64,000 bases of DNA, from assembly GCA_964539385.1 (NCBI GenBank), contig CAZIJC010000006.1:4568-68567 (forward strand), written 5' to 3'. This document shows, piece after piece, positions 50,836 through 61,100 of the stretch. The DNA comes from JAUVZF01 sp964539385 (GTDB lineage: Bacteria > Planctomycetota > Phycisphaerae > FEN-1346). The position numbers and the translations under genes were made by a program. Numbering within the stretch: the first letter of the stretch is position 1; every line of letters begins with the position of its first letter. The notes below the pieces were generated by a model. The model was not told the origin of the DNA, ran no database searches, and worked only from the letters and a program-made list of their open reading frames with translations.

Positions 50836-52587
50836 TTACGAGGGTTCGGCCCCGGCCCCCAAGGCCTCGAGCCGCTCGCGGGCGGCCTCGTACGACGGGG
50901 CCAGTTCGAGGACACGCAGGTACAGGGCGACGGCATCGTCCGTGCCGACGGTCCCATTGTCGGCGGTCTCAGGCGCCCCGTCCCGGCCGATCGCGGCGGC
51001 GTCTTCGTACGCCAGGCCCAGGTTGAACAGCACGTCCGGGTCGTTCGGCGCCAGCCGCCGGGCACGTTCGAAAACGCGAAGGCAGTCGGCCGGGCGCCCG
51101 AGCGCGGCGTAGCACATGCCCAGGGCGATGGCCGTGTCCACCTGTGTCGGATCGAGGCGGGAGGCGCGGTCGAGGGCCTGCTCGGCCTCGTCGTAGCGGT
51201 CGAGGTCATACAGGGCCCGGCCCGTCAGGTAGTAGCCGCGCGGGTCGAACGGTGCGAGGCGGCACATCCGTTCGGCCACGGCCAGCGACGGCTCCACCTG
51301 GCCGGCCTCCAGCAGGACCGACGCGAGGTTTCCGAGGGCGTCGAGGTTGTCGGGATTGTCGCGGGCGATCCGGCCGAGTTGTTCCAGGGCGAGGTCGCGC
51401 CGGCCGAGGTCGGCCTCGATCAGGGCCCGGTTGATCCGAAGGGGCAAATCCTCGGGGCGGCGAGCCAGGCCCCGCTCGAAGGCGTCGCGGGCCTCGCGGA
51501 ACTTGCCCTGGATGGCCAACAGGATGCCGAGGTCGTTCTCCAGTTCGTGGGCGCGGCCGGAGAAGGCCATGGCCCGGCGCAACTGTTCCTCGGCTTCGTC
51601 GAACCGCCCTTCTCCGGCAAAGAGCGACGAGAGGTTCCGGTAGAGTTCGTCGCGGTGCGGCTCTTCGCGCAGCGCTCGCCGCAGGACGCGGGTGGCCCGG
51701 GTCGTGGCAGACCGCGAGTGGCCCGCGCTCGTCAGGTGCGAGAGAATAAGCGGGTCGGAGGGGCTCAGTTCCAGCGCACGCAGCAGGTGCTTGCGGGCCT
51801 TGGCGTCCTGGCCGAGGTGCATCAGGGCGACGCCCAGGTCCAGGTGGACGCGGGAATCGTCCTCGGCCTCCGACAGCAGTTCGCGGTAGATTTCGACGGC
51901 ACGCTTCGGCTCGCCGTGCTGGACGTGGTAGCCGCCGAGCGCGAGGCGGGCCTCGCGCGAATCGGGGTACAGGTCCAGTTCGCGCTCGAGTTGTTCGTAT
52001 GCCCGCTCCAGGTCGCCGCGCGCCCCAAAGGCGCGGGCCATCGACAGGTGAAGTTCCGGAAACTCGTCGTCGGCCTCCGCGGCCCGCAGCCAGACGTCGA
52101 TGGCCTGGTCGTACCGTCCCTGTTTGAACAGCGCCAGACCCCAGTGATACGGGATCTCTGCCGAGGCGGGATGGATGCCGATGGCCTCCTCGTAGAGGCG
52201 TTCGGCCTGGTCGAAGTGTCCGACGTTGCCGTAGGAGCCGATGAGTTGCGCCAGGACGGCCTCGTCGTCGGGGGCCAGGCGCCGGGCCCGTTCGAGGTGG
52301 CCGACGGCCTCGCGGTCGTCGGCCCGGAGCCACGAGACGAACGCCAGGCCGAACCAGGCCTCGACACAGTCGCGGTCCAGGTCGACGGCCTTCAAGAGTT
52401 CGCGTTCCGCCTCGTCCACGCGGTTCAGGTACGCCAGGCACCGGCCGGCCATGGCGCGGGCGTCGGGCAGGTCGGGGGCGACCTCGATGGCTTGGCGGCA
52501 GGCCGCCAGGGCCTCCTCGTACGCCCCCTGTTCGAGCAGATGGTCGGCCTGCTCGAGGAACTCTTCCGGGTCCTGCCAGTCGGCCAT
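50836..52587 (-). CDS. Tetratricopeptide-repeat protein
   Basis: 583 aa made almost wholly of about 16 TPR units (recurring A..Y...G....A....A..LDP pattern, for example LEQGAYEEALAACRQAIEVA, GHFDQAERLYEEAIGIHPAS). No signal peptide or membrane segment. TPR arrays hold protein partners together; partner unknown. It starts 14 nt after the lipoprotein gene at 52602 and may be co-transcribed. Confidence 0.88.
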   Translation of the reverse strand: MADWQDPEEFLEQADHLLEQGAYEEALAACRQAIEVAPDLPDARAMAGRCLAYLNRVDEAERELLKAVDLDRDCVEAWFGLAFVSWLRADDREAVGHLERARRLAPDDEAVLAQLIGSYGNVGHFDQAERLYEEAIGIHPASAEIPYHWGLALFKQGRYDQAIDVWLRAAEADDEFPELHLSMARAFGARGDLERAYEQLERELDLYPDSREARLALGGYHVQHGEPKRAVEIYRELLSEAEDDSRVHLDLGVALMHLGQDAKARKHLLRALELSPSDPLILSHLTSAGHSRSATTRATRVLRRALREEPHRDELYRNLSSLFAGEGRFDEAEEQLRRAMAFSGRAHELENDLGILLAIQGKFREARDAFERGLARRPEDLPLRINRALIEADLGRRDLALEQLGRIARDNPDNLDALGNLASVLLEAGQVEPSLAVAERMCRLAPFDPRGYYLTGRALYDLDRYDEAEQALDRASRLDPTQVDTAIALGMCYAALGRPADCLRVFERARRLAPNDPDVLFNLGLAYEDAAAIGRDGAPETADNGTVGTDDAVALYLRVLELAPSYEAARERLEALGAGAEPS

Positions 52588-52601
52588 GCGTTACCCCTGC
52601 G

Positions 52602-53516
52602 CTACGTCTCGGGAGCCTGCCGCGTACAGGCCAGTTCGTTCTGCCGTGGTGCCTGCGGCCGCGAGAACGGCTGCCGGCCCACTTTCGGGTTCACCTCGAC
52701 GCGCCGGAGGCGAATCGTGTAGAGGAGCGGGCCGGTCGGCACGCCCGCCTGGTCGATGGGCGTCATCCGCCACCGCCGGCTGATCACGAGCCCGTCGGCC
52801 GGACGCCAATCGTCCATCCGCACCCGCATCAGACGCCCGAAGAACGGGTCTTCCGACCACCGGATGAGCGCGGTCTCCACGCGGCCGGACCCCTTGCGGA
52901 CCTCCACGACGGTCCGGTCGTCGCCCGAATAGCCGGAGGCGGGGCCGCAGGTCACCATGAGACGGTGCCACGTGCGGGCCTCGCCGGGGCCGGTCCGCGT
53001 GCCGACGTAGAGCAGGTCGCAGCCTTCGCGTGCGAGGCTAAGCGGCATCGGCAGAAGTTCGGTGACGAGCCTGGCGTCGCCGGCCGCCCGTCCTCGGGCC
53101 GCCAGGTCGGTCGTTTCCGCCCCGTCGCGGAAGAGGCGCAGGCGCGACCCGTCGAAGACGGTCACTTCGCGGCGTGCGGGCCTCTCGATGCGGAAGCGCC
53201 CGCCGACCGGGTCCAGCAGCCAGACCTCGTCGGTGTCGGCGTCGCCGCGCGGCCGGTGTTCGGTCCGGGTGACCTCGGCCCGCAGGACCTGGCACTCGGC
53301 CCATCGGTACTTCGAGCCGTGCGCCCAGACGGCGTCGCGGACGATCCGCCGGGCGGCCTCGTCTTCGATGGCGTCCAGGCGGCGGTTGAGCATGTCGCAG
53401 CGCGAACATCCTGCGGCGACCGCAGCCACGACGGCCACCGCCAGAAGGACGCCCACGGCCCGCCGCCGCGAGCCGTGGCGCCCGCATCCGTTGCGATGAC
53501 TCCGTGCGTTCATCAT
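52602..53516 (-). CDS. Lipoprotein, possibly outer-membrane-lipoprotein-sorting-like
   Basis: 304 aa. Signal peptide with lipobox VAAGC. Beta-rich body: VWLLDPVGGRFRIERP, VTVFDGSRLRLFRDG, YSGDDRTVVEVRKGSG and PFFGRLMRVRMDDWRP. The succession of a lipid-sorting-type beta half-barrel (LolA/LolB-like, DUF1571-like) is plausible but unproven. The start has two adjacent ATG codons after AAAGG. Confidence 0.6.
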   Translation of the reverse strand: MMNARSHRNGCGRHGSRRRAVGVLLAVAVVAAVAAGCSRCDMLNRRLDAIEDEAARRIVRDAVWAHGSKYRWAECQVLRAEVTRTEHRPRGDADTDEVWLLDPVGGRFRIERPARREVTVFDGSRLRLFRDGAETTDLAARGRAAGDARLVTELLPMPLSLAREGCDLLYVGTRTGPGEARTWHRLMVTCGPASGYSGDDRTVVEVRKGSGRVETALIRWSEDPFFGRLMRVRMDDWRPADGLVISRRWRMTPIDQAGVPTGPLLYTIRLRRVEVNPKVGRQPFSRPQAPRQNELACTRQAPET

Positions 53517-53561
53517 CAAGGGGCCTTTCGCGCATATCCCTGGCCGCGCGACCGCCCAGCC

Positions 53562-53591
53562 ATTATACTCTCGGACCCTGGCCGTCCACAA
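53562..53591 (-). promoter_or_regulatory. Candidate promoter of the lipoprotein/TPR pair
   Basis: Minus strand: -35 TTGTGG, 18-nt spacer, -10 TATAAT. The same bases read on the plus strand give ATTATACT, a possible -10 for the RodA/FtsW gene. Confidence 0.5.
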
Positions 53592-53629
53592 GACGGCTTC
53601 TCGTGGGTCCGGAATCGGGGCGACCGCCC

Positions 53630-55132
53630 GTGCTGCGAGCCGACTATTTCTACCGATTTCCGTGGCTGCTCCTGGCGGCGGCGCTGGGGCTGTCGGGGCT
53701 GGGCATCGCGGGCATCTACGCGGCCACGGCGGGCGGCGAAGGCGACCCGTTCTGGGGCACCCCCGCCGGCAGGCAGGCCGTGTTCCTGGCTGCGGCGATG
53801 GCCGTGTTCGTCCTGGCCCTGGTTCCGGGTTACGTTCGCCTGGCGAAGTACAGTTACGCCCTTTACGCCGTCAGTTTGCTGGCGCTGGTGGTGCTGGCGG
53901 GGATGCGGAACCGCGGCTGGACGATCCCGCGGTTCATCTACCCCACCAACTATGCGTACTCCTGGATTAACATCCCGGGGACGAGCCTGAAACTCCAGCC
54001 GTCGGAACTCGCGAAGATCGCCTTCATCCTGTCGCTGGCCTATTACCTCAGGTTCCGCAAGAACTATCGCACCTTCACCGGGCTGCTCGTGCCCTTCGTG
54101 ATGGCGCTCGTGCCCACGGTGCTGGTTCTGTACCAGCCCGACCTGGGCACCGCCATGCTGTTCCTGCCGATCCTGTTCCTGATGCTGTTCGCGGCGGGGG
54201 CGCGCGGCAAGCACTTGGTGGCGATCATGGCGATGGGCCTTGCGATGGTGCCCGTCTTCTACTCCTCGATGCGCGGGTACCAGCGGATGCGGATCGACTC
54301 GTGGCTGCTGCACGGATGCGCCGAACGGATGCACTTCGCGATGGCGCCGAAGCCGAACGGCGACGGCGGCGCTGCGGACAACAAGGACGCCGACGCCGAG
54401 CGCGGCCGCGACAAACCGCCGGCGGCCGTCAACCATGCCCCCGTCTCGCGCCTCGCCCGGATGACCGATACCGAAAAGGCCGACCTCGTGCGCGAGGTCA
54501 CGGGCATGTGGCGGTTCCGTCTGTGGCGGCTGGCGACGGCCGTCTCGTGGGGCAAGGACAAACGGGAGTTCGCCGAGGCGAGGGAGGTCCTGTTCAAGGC
54601 ACTCGACGACGGGCCCGGGCCCAAGAGTTTCGACGCCCTGCGGTTCTTCTTCGGAAGCCTGCTCGCGGGCTACGGCCACCAACTGTTCCAGGCGAAGGTG
54701 GCGGTCGGGGCCGGAGGACTCACGGGACGCGGGTGGCTCGAAGGGACGCAGACACGCTACGGGTTCCTGCCGGAGGCGCACACCGACTTTCTGTACCCGA
54801 CGCTGGCCGAGCAGTTCGGTTTTCTCGGCGCGGCCGGCGTGGTGCTTCTGTACGGCGTGATCTGCCTGTTGGGCGTGGACGTCAGTTTCTCGACCACCGA
54901 ACCGTACGGGAAACTGCTGGTGGTGGGCGTGGTGTCGCTGGTGGCGGCCCAGAGTTTCCTGAACATCGCGATGAGCATCGGCCTGATGCCGATAACGGGC
55001 ATTCCGCTGCCGCTGATGTCGTACGGCGGGTCGAGTCTCGTCAGTTCCTTTCTGGCGCTGGGCCTGCTCTCGAACGTGGCGGTGCGGCGGCTGTACCTCA
55101 TCGCCCCGCGACCGTTTGAGTGGCGGGAGTAG
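53630..55132 (+). CDS. RodA/FtsW-type peptidoglycan polymerase with large insert
   Basis: 500 aa from the GTG just before the first helix. About ten transmembrane helices. Family blocks: WINIPGTSLKLQPSELAKIA, YQPDLGTAMLFLPILF, VAVGAGGLTGRGWLEGTQ, FLPEAHTDFLYPTLAEQFGFLG, and MPITGIPLPLMSYGGSSL. Between YQRMRIDSWL and GYGHQLFQAKVA about 125 residues (220-345) of hydrophilic sequence are inserted in an external loop that is short in most bacteria. The protein is a glycosyltransferase of cell-wall synthesis; RodA is slightly favoured by GTQTRYGFLPE. Confidence 0.87.
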   Translation: MLRADYFYRFPWLLLAAALGLSGLGIAGIYAATAGGEGDPFWGTPAGRQAVFLAAAMAVFVLALVPGYVRLAKYSYALYAVSLLALVVLAGMRNRGWTIPRFIYPTNYAYSWINIPGTSLKLQPSELAKIAFILSLAYYLRFRKNYRTFTGLLVPFVMALVPTVLVLYQPDLGTAMLFLPILFLMLFAAGARGKHLVAIMAMGLAMVPVFYSSMRGYQRMRIDSWLLHGCAERMHFAMAPKPNGDGGAADNKDADAERGRDKPPAAVNHAPVSRLARMTDTEKADLVREVTGMWRFRLWRLATAVSWGKDKREFAEAREVLFKALDDGPGPKSFDALRFFFGSLLAGYGHQLFQAKVAVGAGGLTGRGWLEGTQTRYGFLPEAHTDFLYPTLAEQFGFLGAAGVVLLYGVICLLGVDVSFSTTEPYGKLLVVGVVSLVAAQSFLNIAMSIGLMPITGIPLPLMSYGGSSLVSSFLALGLLSNVAVRRLYLIAPRPFEWRE

Positions 55133-55335
55133 GCCGTGCGCCCACCGTCAAGCCTCACCCTGTGGCGAACAAGGCGGGCGCCCGAACGGCCGTGTGGCCG
55201 CTGGCCGCCGCGCTTGCGCGGCGCGGGGGAGCGGGCTCCGGCACTCTGCCCGAAACTTCCACCGCACGGCGGGTTTGTACCCCTGAACACGCACACGCGC
55301 AGCGGGGGCCGGGCAGCCCCGCGGGAGGCAAACGC

Positions 55336-56589
55336 ATGGCCATCGGCAACGCAAAGGTGACGCGGCGCATCTTCCTGGCGTCCTCGGCGGCGGGAGGCCT
55401 GCTCGTCGTTCCCAGGCACGTGCTGGGCGGCGAGGGCCAGGTCCCGCCGAGCGAAACGTTCGGGTCGGCCCTGATCGGCTGCGGCGGCCGGGGGCCCGGC
55501 ACGCACGGGGACCTGAAGGGCAAGCATGGGCTCGCGACCCACTGTCTGGCCGCCTGCGACGTCCACCTCGGCCGCGCACGCAACTTCCAGAAGCGGGCCG
55601 GACCCAGTTGCGAGGTGTACCAGGACTTCCGCCGCGTCGTCGAGCGGAAGGACATCGAGGTGGTGGCCATCGGCACGCCGCCCCACTGGCACGCCCTCAT
55701 CTCCATCGCCTGCATGGAGGCCGGCAAGGACGTCGTCTGCGAGAAGCCCGCCACCCGCTTCGTCGCCGAGGGACGGGCCCTCGCCGACGCCGAGAAGCGC
55801 TACGGACGCGTCTACCAAGTGGGCACGTACGGCCGGTTCGGCATGAGCCGAAACGAGAGCAACCGCGAGATGCGCAAACTCATGACGAGCGGCCTGCTGA
55901 AGCCCTGCAAGGGCCGGTATGTGCACCGAGGCGGCCTGAAGGTCAAACAGTGGAGCGGCCGGGTCGACGTCGCGCCGCAGCCGGTCCCCGAGCACCTGGA
56001 CTGGGACCTGTACTGCGGCCCGTCGCCCATCAAGCCGTTCCATCCGCCTCGACACGGCGGCACGCACCGCTGGTACTGGGACTACGAGGGAGGCGGCTTG
56101 GGCGACATGGGCCATCATAAGTTCGACCCCCTCACCTGGCTCTTCGGCAAGGACCACACGGCCCCGGTCAAGATCGAGGCTCACGCCCCGCCACCCCATC
56201 CGGAGGTCTCCTGCATGTGGGGCTGGGTCAAACTGACTTATGCCGACGGGTTCCAGATCGTCATCGAGAGCGGCGAGTGGGGCGAGCCCACCGGCCTGAA
56301 GAGCGTCCGACCCAGCGCCGACGACCTCAGCGACGCCGACAAGAAAAAACTCCAGGCCTTGCCCGACCCGAAACCGTGCGTGGGGTTCGGCGAGGCCGTC
56401 AAGACCCGCCAGAAGGCGGGCGGCCACGCCGAGGCCGCCCATCGCACCGCCTGCATCATGCACCTGGCCAACATCGCCATCCGCACCGGGCGGACGATCC
56501 AATTCGACCCCGTCAAGGAAGTCGTTATCGGCGACGAGGAGGCCAACCGCCTCGTCCACCAGCCCATGCGGGCCCCTTGGCACCTGTAA
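55336..56589 (+). CDS. Tat-exported Gfo/Idh/MocA oxidoreductase
   Basis: 417 aa after GGGAGG. Twin-arginine-like VTRRIFLASSAAGGLLVV. ALIGCGGRGPGTHGD, VAIGTPPHWHALISIACMEAG, VVCEKPATRFVAEG; the end IQFDPVKEVVIGDEEANRL is shared with the protein at 39527, so they are paralogues. Substrate unknown. The 203 nt upstream contain a small hairpin (GCCGCGC-TT-GCGCGGC) and no gene. It leads a pair with the HEAT gene 22 nt downstream. Confidence 0.87.
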   Translation: MAIGNAKVTRRIFLASSAAGGLLVVPRHVLGGEGQVPPSETFGSALIGCGGRGPGTHGDLKGKHGLATHCLAACDVHLGRARNFQKRAGPSCEVYQDFRRVVERKDIEVVAIGTPPHWHALISIACMEAGKDVVCEKPATRFVAEGRALADAEKRYGRVYQVGTYGRFGMSRNESNREMRKLMTSGLLKPCKGRYVHRGGLKVKQWSGRVDVAPQPVPEHLDWDLYCGPSPIKPFHPPRHGGTHRWYWDYEGGGLGDMGHHKFDPLTWLFGKDHTAPVKIEAHAPPPHPEVSCMWGWVKLTYADGFQIVIESGEWGEPTGLKSVRPSADDLSDADKKKLQALPDPKPCVGFGEAVKTRQKAGGHAEAAHRTACIMHLANIAIRTGRTIQFDPVKEVVIGDEEANRLVHQPMRAPWHL

Positions 56590-56611
56590 CGTGAGAATCG
56601 GAGATACAACC

Positions 56612-57469
56612 ATGGCGAAGACCGATACACTCGCCGACATCGTCGCCCGCATGCCCGAACTGGACGAGGGCGGCAAGAAGGGCCGAGAGAAAGGCAAACT
56701 GACCGGCCCCACGTGGCCCGACGCCATCCGCCAGGTCTACGACCCCGTCCTGGCCGGCGGCAAGAGGGCCGTCCTCGCGCTCATCGGCATGCTCAAGCCC
56801 GTCGACGACGGCGCCGACTACAAGGTCCGCTACACCCTGCACGGCCTGTCCGTCTACACCCGCCGCAAGGGCAAGGAGAAGCAGCGGGCCGACGTCATCG
56901 ACGCCTACACCACGGCGCTGGGGCAGGATCGGCCTGCGCCCATCAAGGAGTTCCTCGCCTGGGAACTCGAGACCGTGGGTGACAAGCGCGCCGTCCCGGC
57001 CCTGGTCGCACTTCTCGCCGACCCCACCGTCGGGCCGGACGCGGTCCGCGCCCTGGTGGCCATCGGTGACGGCGCGGCCGAGCCGATCCGCGCCGCCCTG
57101 GCCAAGGCCGGGGGCAAGATGCGGCTGCACCTGGTCCAGGCGGCCGGCCAGTTGAAAGACGCCGCCGCCGTCCCTTACATCAGGAAGGCTGCCGAGGCCC
57201 AAGACGCCGACCTCCGCATCACCGCCCGATGGGCCCTGGCGACCATCGGCGACGCTGGCTCGGCCGAGGTGTGTCTGGAAGGCGTCGCGGCCAAGGACTG
57301 GGAACGCGTCAAGGCCGTCAAGGCCTGCCTCCTGCTCGCCGAGACCCTTGCCCGAGCCGGCAACAAGCGCGCCGCCGCAGACCTGTACGAACGTCTCAAG
57401 AAGGCGTGCTCGGCCGACGACGCGTACATCGGCGAAGCCTGCGACCGCGGCCTGAAGGCCGGGGGGTAG
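56612..57469 (+). CDS. HEAT-repeat protein
   Basis: 285 aa after GGAGA, with no signal peptide. Residues 80-280 contain HEAT-like units (GDKRAVPALVALLADPTVGPDAVRALVAIGD, GQLKDAAAVPYIRKAAEAQDADLRITARWALATIGD, shortened here in meaning). The first 75 residues are distinct (LPEL..., YDPVLAGGKRAVLALIGMLK). A protein-binding scaffold, partner unknown; its place directly behind an oxidoreductase is common in planctomycetes. Confidence 0.8.
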   Translation: MAKTDTLADIVARMPELDEGGKKGREKGKLTGPTWPDAIRQVYDPVLAGGKRAVLALIGMLKPVDDGADYKVRYTLHGLSVYTRRKGKEKQRADVIDAYTTALGQDRPAPIKEFLAWELETVGDKRAVPALVALLADPTVGPDAVRALVAIGDGAAEPIRAALAKAGGKMRLHLVQAAGQLKDAAAVPYIRKAAEAQDADLRITARWALATIGDAGSAEVCLEGVAAKDWERVKAVKACLLLAETLARAGNKRAAADLYERLKKACSADDAYIGEACDRGLKAGG

Positions 57470-57545
57470 GCTCCGGGCCACTCCGAGCCCGACCTGCAAG
57501 GCTCGGGGCACACATCCGTTGCCCGGCGCGCCGCGCCCGCGGCCC

Positions 57546-57574
57546 TTGCTGGATGGCCCGGCGGTTACTATGCT
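57546..57574 (+). promoter_or_regulatory. Candidate hicBA promoter
   Basis: -35 TTGCTG, 17-nt spacer, -10 TATGCT, 24 nt before hicB. TTATAG just downstream could be a second -10. GGAGG follows at 57587-57591. Confidence 0.5.
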
Positions 57575-57598
57575 TATAGGGGAACGCGGAGGCCTGTC

Positions 57599-57811
57599 AT
57601 GAAGATGCGCGTTGTTATCGAGCAGGACGAGGACGGCGTCTTTGTGGCCACATGCCCGGCGCTGCCGGGATGTGTGTCGCAGGGCAAGACGCGCGAGGAG
57701 GCGTTGGCGAACATGCAGGACGCCATTGCCGGTTACGTCGAGAGCCTCCGCAAGCACGGTGAGCCGATTCCACCGCCCATCAGCGAGGAAGTCGTCGAGG
57801 TCGAACTGTGA
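57599..57811 (+). CDS. hicB: HicB-family antitoxin
   Basis: 70 aa. MKMRVVIEQDEDGVFVATCPALPGC (shown in part) with KTREEALANMQDAIAGYVES is the degenerate RNase-H-like HicB fold. No DNA-binding extension is present at the C-terminus, so autoregulation may need HicA. GGAGG upstream. Overlaps hicA by four bases (GTGA). Antitoxin-first order, opposite to the classical hicAB. Confidence 0.87.
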   Translation: MKMRVVIEQDEDGVFVATCPALPGCVSQGKTREEALANMQDAIAGYVESLRKHGEPIPPPISEEVVEVEL

Positions 57812-58032
57812 GCAAACTGCCGGTTGTATCCGGCCCCGATGCAGTCAAGGCCCTGCGAAGGATCGGCTACGAAGTCGATCACCAGACAGGTAGCCATCTG
57901 ATTCTAAGGCGAGCCACGCCTCCCCACCGCCGCCTGACCGTGCCCAATCACACGGAACTCGCAAAAGGCACGCTACGGGCAATCATCCGTGAGGCCGGCC
58001 TGACGGTCGATGCGTTTGCTGCCCTGCTCTGA
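57808..58032 (+). CDS. hicA: HicA-family mRNA interferase toxin
   Basis: 74 aa, GTG start. Double-stranded-RNA-binding-like fold with catalytic His30 in QTGSHLILRR, preceded by VKALRRIGYEVDH and followed by VPNHTELAKGTLRAIIREAGL. HicA cleaves mRNA when HicB is lost. Translational coupling to hicB keeps the pair balanced. Intact by inspection. Confidence 0.88.
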   Translation: MSKLPVVSGPDAVKALRRIGYEVDHQTGSHLILRRATPPHRRLTVPNHTELAKGTLRAIIREAGLTVDAFAALL

Positions 58033-58123
58033 CCGGGTCGCCCCTGCGCGCAGTTCCGGTTCCTTTATCCCCTTCGGCGGGTTATACTGCGCGGGAACGT
58101 CTTGGATCGGAAAGGTGCACGCC

Positions 58124-61100
58124 ATGGATTCTCTTTTGTTTCTGATGGTTGCTGCCGCGCTGCTGGCGGCCGTGTGGGTGCCTGTGGTTGCGGATGCGGC
58201 CGTGGTGAACGAGTCGGCGCGCCGGATCCCGGTGGCCTACGACGTGGACGTGGTGGTCGTGGGCGGTTCGACCGCCGGCGTCGAGGCCGCCGTGGCTGCC
58301 ACAAGGGCCGGCGCCACGGTCTTCCTGGCGGCCCCGCGGCCGTATCTGGGCGAGGACATCTGCGCGACGAAACGCCTGTGGCTCGAAGCGGGCGAGACGC
58401 CGCCCACGCCGCTCGGACTCAAACTCTTCTCCGACACCGGCGAGGCGCCCGCCCAGAAGGACCCGCGTGCCCTTCCCTTCACCTACAAGGCCGATCTGCC
58501 GTCGGCCGGCGTCCACAAGGACCGGCGGCCCCCCCGCCTGACCGATGGCCGTCTCGGCCCCCCCGAGACCGAGAGCGTCCAGTACGACGGCGACGTGACG
58601 ATTCTGTGCGACCTCGGCAAGCCGCAGGACGTGGCCGAGGTTCGGGCCGTCGTGTTCCACCGCGCGGGCGACTTCGGCCTCGGCGGCGCGGCCGTCGAGA
58701 CATCGGCCGACGGGAAGGTCTGGGCCGACGCCGTCGCGCTCGGGCCCGGCGCATCGGGCGGCGACTCGATCACCGCGACGGCGCCGATCGGCGCGACGCT
58801 CCGCCACGCACGGTTCCGTTTCAAACGGGCCGAGGGCACGAAGCGAATCCTTCTCGGCGAGATCATGCTCCTGCGGCCGAAGGGGCAGACGACCGCCGAT
58901 GTTGCGACCGCCGGCGCTCCCGTCTCTCGCGGTCCCGTGCGGCCGATGCACGTCAAGAAGGCGCTCGACGAGGCGGCGCTGGCGGCCGGCGTGAAGTTTC
59001 TCTTCGGCTGCTACGTGACGGATGTCCTGACCGACGCCGCCGGCAAGCCGGCCGGCATCGTCATGGCGAACCGGTCGGGGCGGCAGGCGGTCCCGGCGAA
59101 GGTCATCATCGACGCGACCGACCGGGCGCACGTTGCACGCATGGCCGGGGCCGAGTTCCGGCCGTACCCGAAGGGCAAGCAAGAGTTCAAGCACGTCGTC
59201 ATCGGCGGCGACGTTCAGAAGGCCGGGGGCGTCTCCGGCCGCAAGGTCGGCCTTCGGTTCGGGGCGGCCGAGATCATCGAGTACACGCTCCGCCTGCCGA
59301 TGGCCGACTCTTCGTACGCCTCCTTCGCCGAGGCGAACCAGAAGGCCATCGACGCCACGTTCCACCCGCGGCAGTTGGACGCCTCGGAGATACCCTTCCA
59401 GGTTCCGCCCGACTCCGTCAGAGGCCGGGCGAGCATGACGGGCGAGTGGCCGGGCGCCGCAAAGGCCGACCTCGACGCCTTCCGGCCGGCCGCGCCTGAG
59501 CGGCTGTACGTGCTGGGCGGCTGCGCCGACGTGCCGCGCGACGTGGCGGCGCGCTTGCTGCGGCCGACGGCGCTGATGGCCGTCGGCTCGCGGATCGGCC
59601 AGGCGGCGGCGGCCGAGGCGAAGCAAATCGGCAAACTCCACGGCGTCCGTTTGGCCGGGGCGAAGGGCCAACCCGCCACCGGCGGCGACGTGAAAGAGTT
59701 CCTCCGCGGCGTGCGGCCGACGCAAGGAGGGCTTGCGACCGTGCCCGCGAATGAGCGGAGCCTGCCCGTCCTCGGCACCTACGACGTCGTGGTGATCGGC
59801 GGCGGGACGGGCGGCGCGCCCGCCGGCATCGGGGCCGGGCGGCACAAGGCCAGGACGCTCGTCGTCGAGTACCTGCACGGCCTGGGCGGCGTGGGGACGC
59901 TCGGCATGATCACCAAGTACTATCACGGGTACCGCGGCGGGTTTACGGCCGAGGCCGACGCGGGCACCAAGGCCATCGGGGCACGCGTCTGGGGCATCGG
60001 CAAGGCCGAATACTGGCGGCGGGCGAACCGCAAGGCCGGCGCCGAGGTCTGGTTCTGGTGCCTCGGGTGCGGGGCCTTCGTCGAGGACGGAACCGTCAAG
60101 GGCGCGGTCGTCGCGACGCCCGAGGGGCGCGGCGTGGTGCTCGCCAAGACCGTCATCGATTCGACCGGCAACGCCGACATCGCCGCAGCCGCCGGCGCCG
60201 AGACGACCTATACCGGCGGCGGGCACATGGGCATCCAGGGCACCGGCCTGCCGCCCATCCAACTCGGCGCCGGCTACACGAACACCGATTACACGTTCGC
60301 CGACGACACCGACGTGGTGGACTTCTGGCACCTGTTCGTCACGGCGCGCGAAAAGTTCCGCGGCGCGTACGACCTGGGGCAACTGGTCGATACGCGCGAG
60401 CGGCGGCGAATCGTCGGCGACGTGACCATCACGCCGATGGACATGATGCTCGGCCGCACGTGGCCCGACACCATCTCGGTGCACAAGTCGAACTTCGACA
60501 GCCACGGCTTTACGGTGCACCCGATCTTTCTGCTGCGTCCGCCCGACCGCGCGGGCCTGACGGTGTACGTGCCGTTTCGGGCGCTGTTGCCGAAGGGGCT
60601 CGACGGCATCGTCGTGACGGGTCTGGGCGCCAGCGCCCACCGCGACGCCATCCCCGTCATCCGGATGCAGCCGTGCGTGCAGAACCAGGGCTACGCCGCC
60701 GGGACGGCCGGGGCGATTGCGGCACGAAGCGCTGCCAGTATCCGCAACATCGACCTGCGGAGCGTCCAGGAGCACCTGGTCGCGAAAGAGTCGCTGCCGA
60801 AGGCGGTCCTGGAGTTCAAGGACACGTTTCCGCTGCCGAAGGAACGGGTGGCGGAGGCCGTCCGAAACGCCGGCAAGACGGGCGGCGGGCACGCGGCGCT
60901 GGCGGTCATCCTCGCGCAGCCCGAGACGGCCGTGCCGCTCCTGCGCCGGGCCCACAAGGCCGCCAAGTCGGCCGACGAGGCGCTCGCTTACGCCCACGTC
61001 CTCGGTATGATGTGGGACCCGACGGGCGTCGAGACGCTCATCCGACAGGTTCAAAGCGCCGAGGCGTTCGACAAGGGCTGGAACTACCGCGGGATGGGGC

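Noticed and set aside
57599..58032. hicBA as a decayed or foreign module
   Set aside because: Both frames are intact, coupled, and similar in base composition to neighbours; no flanking repeat or integrase is present.
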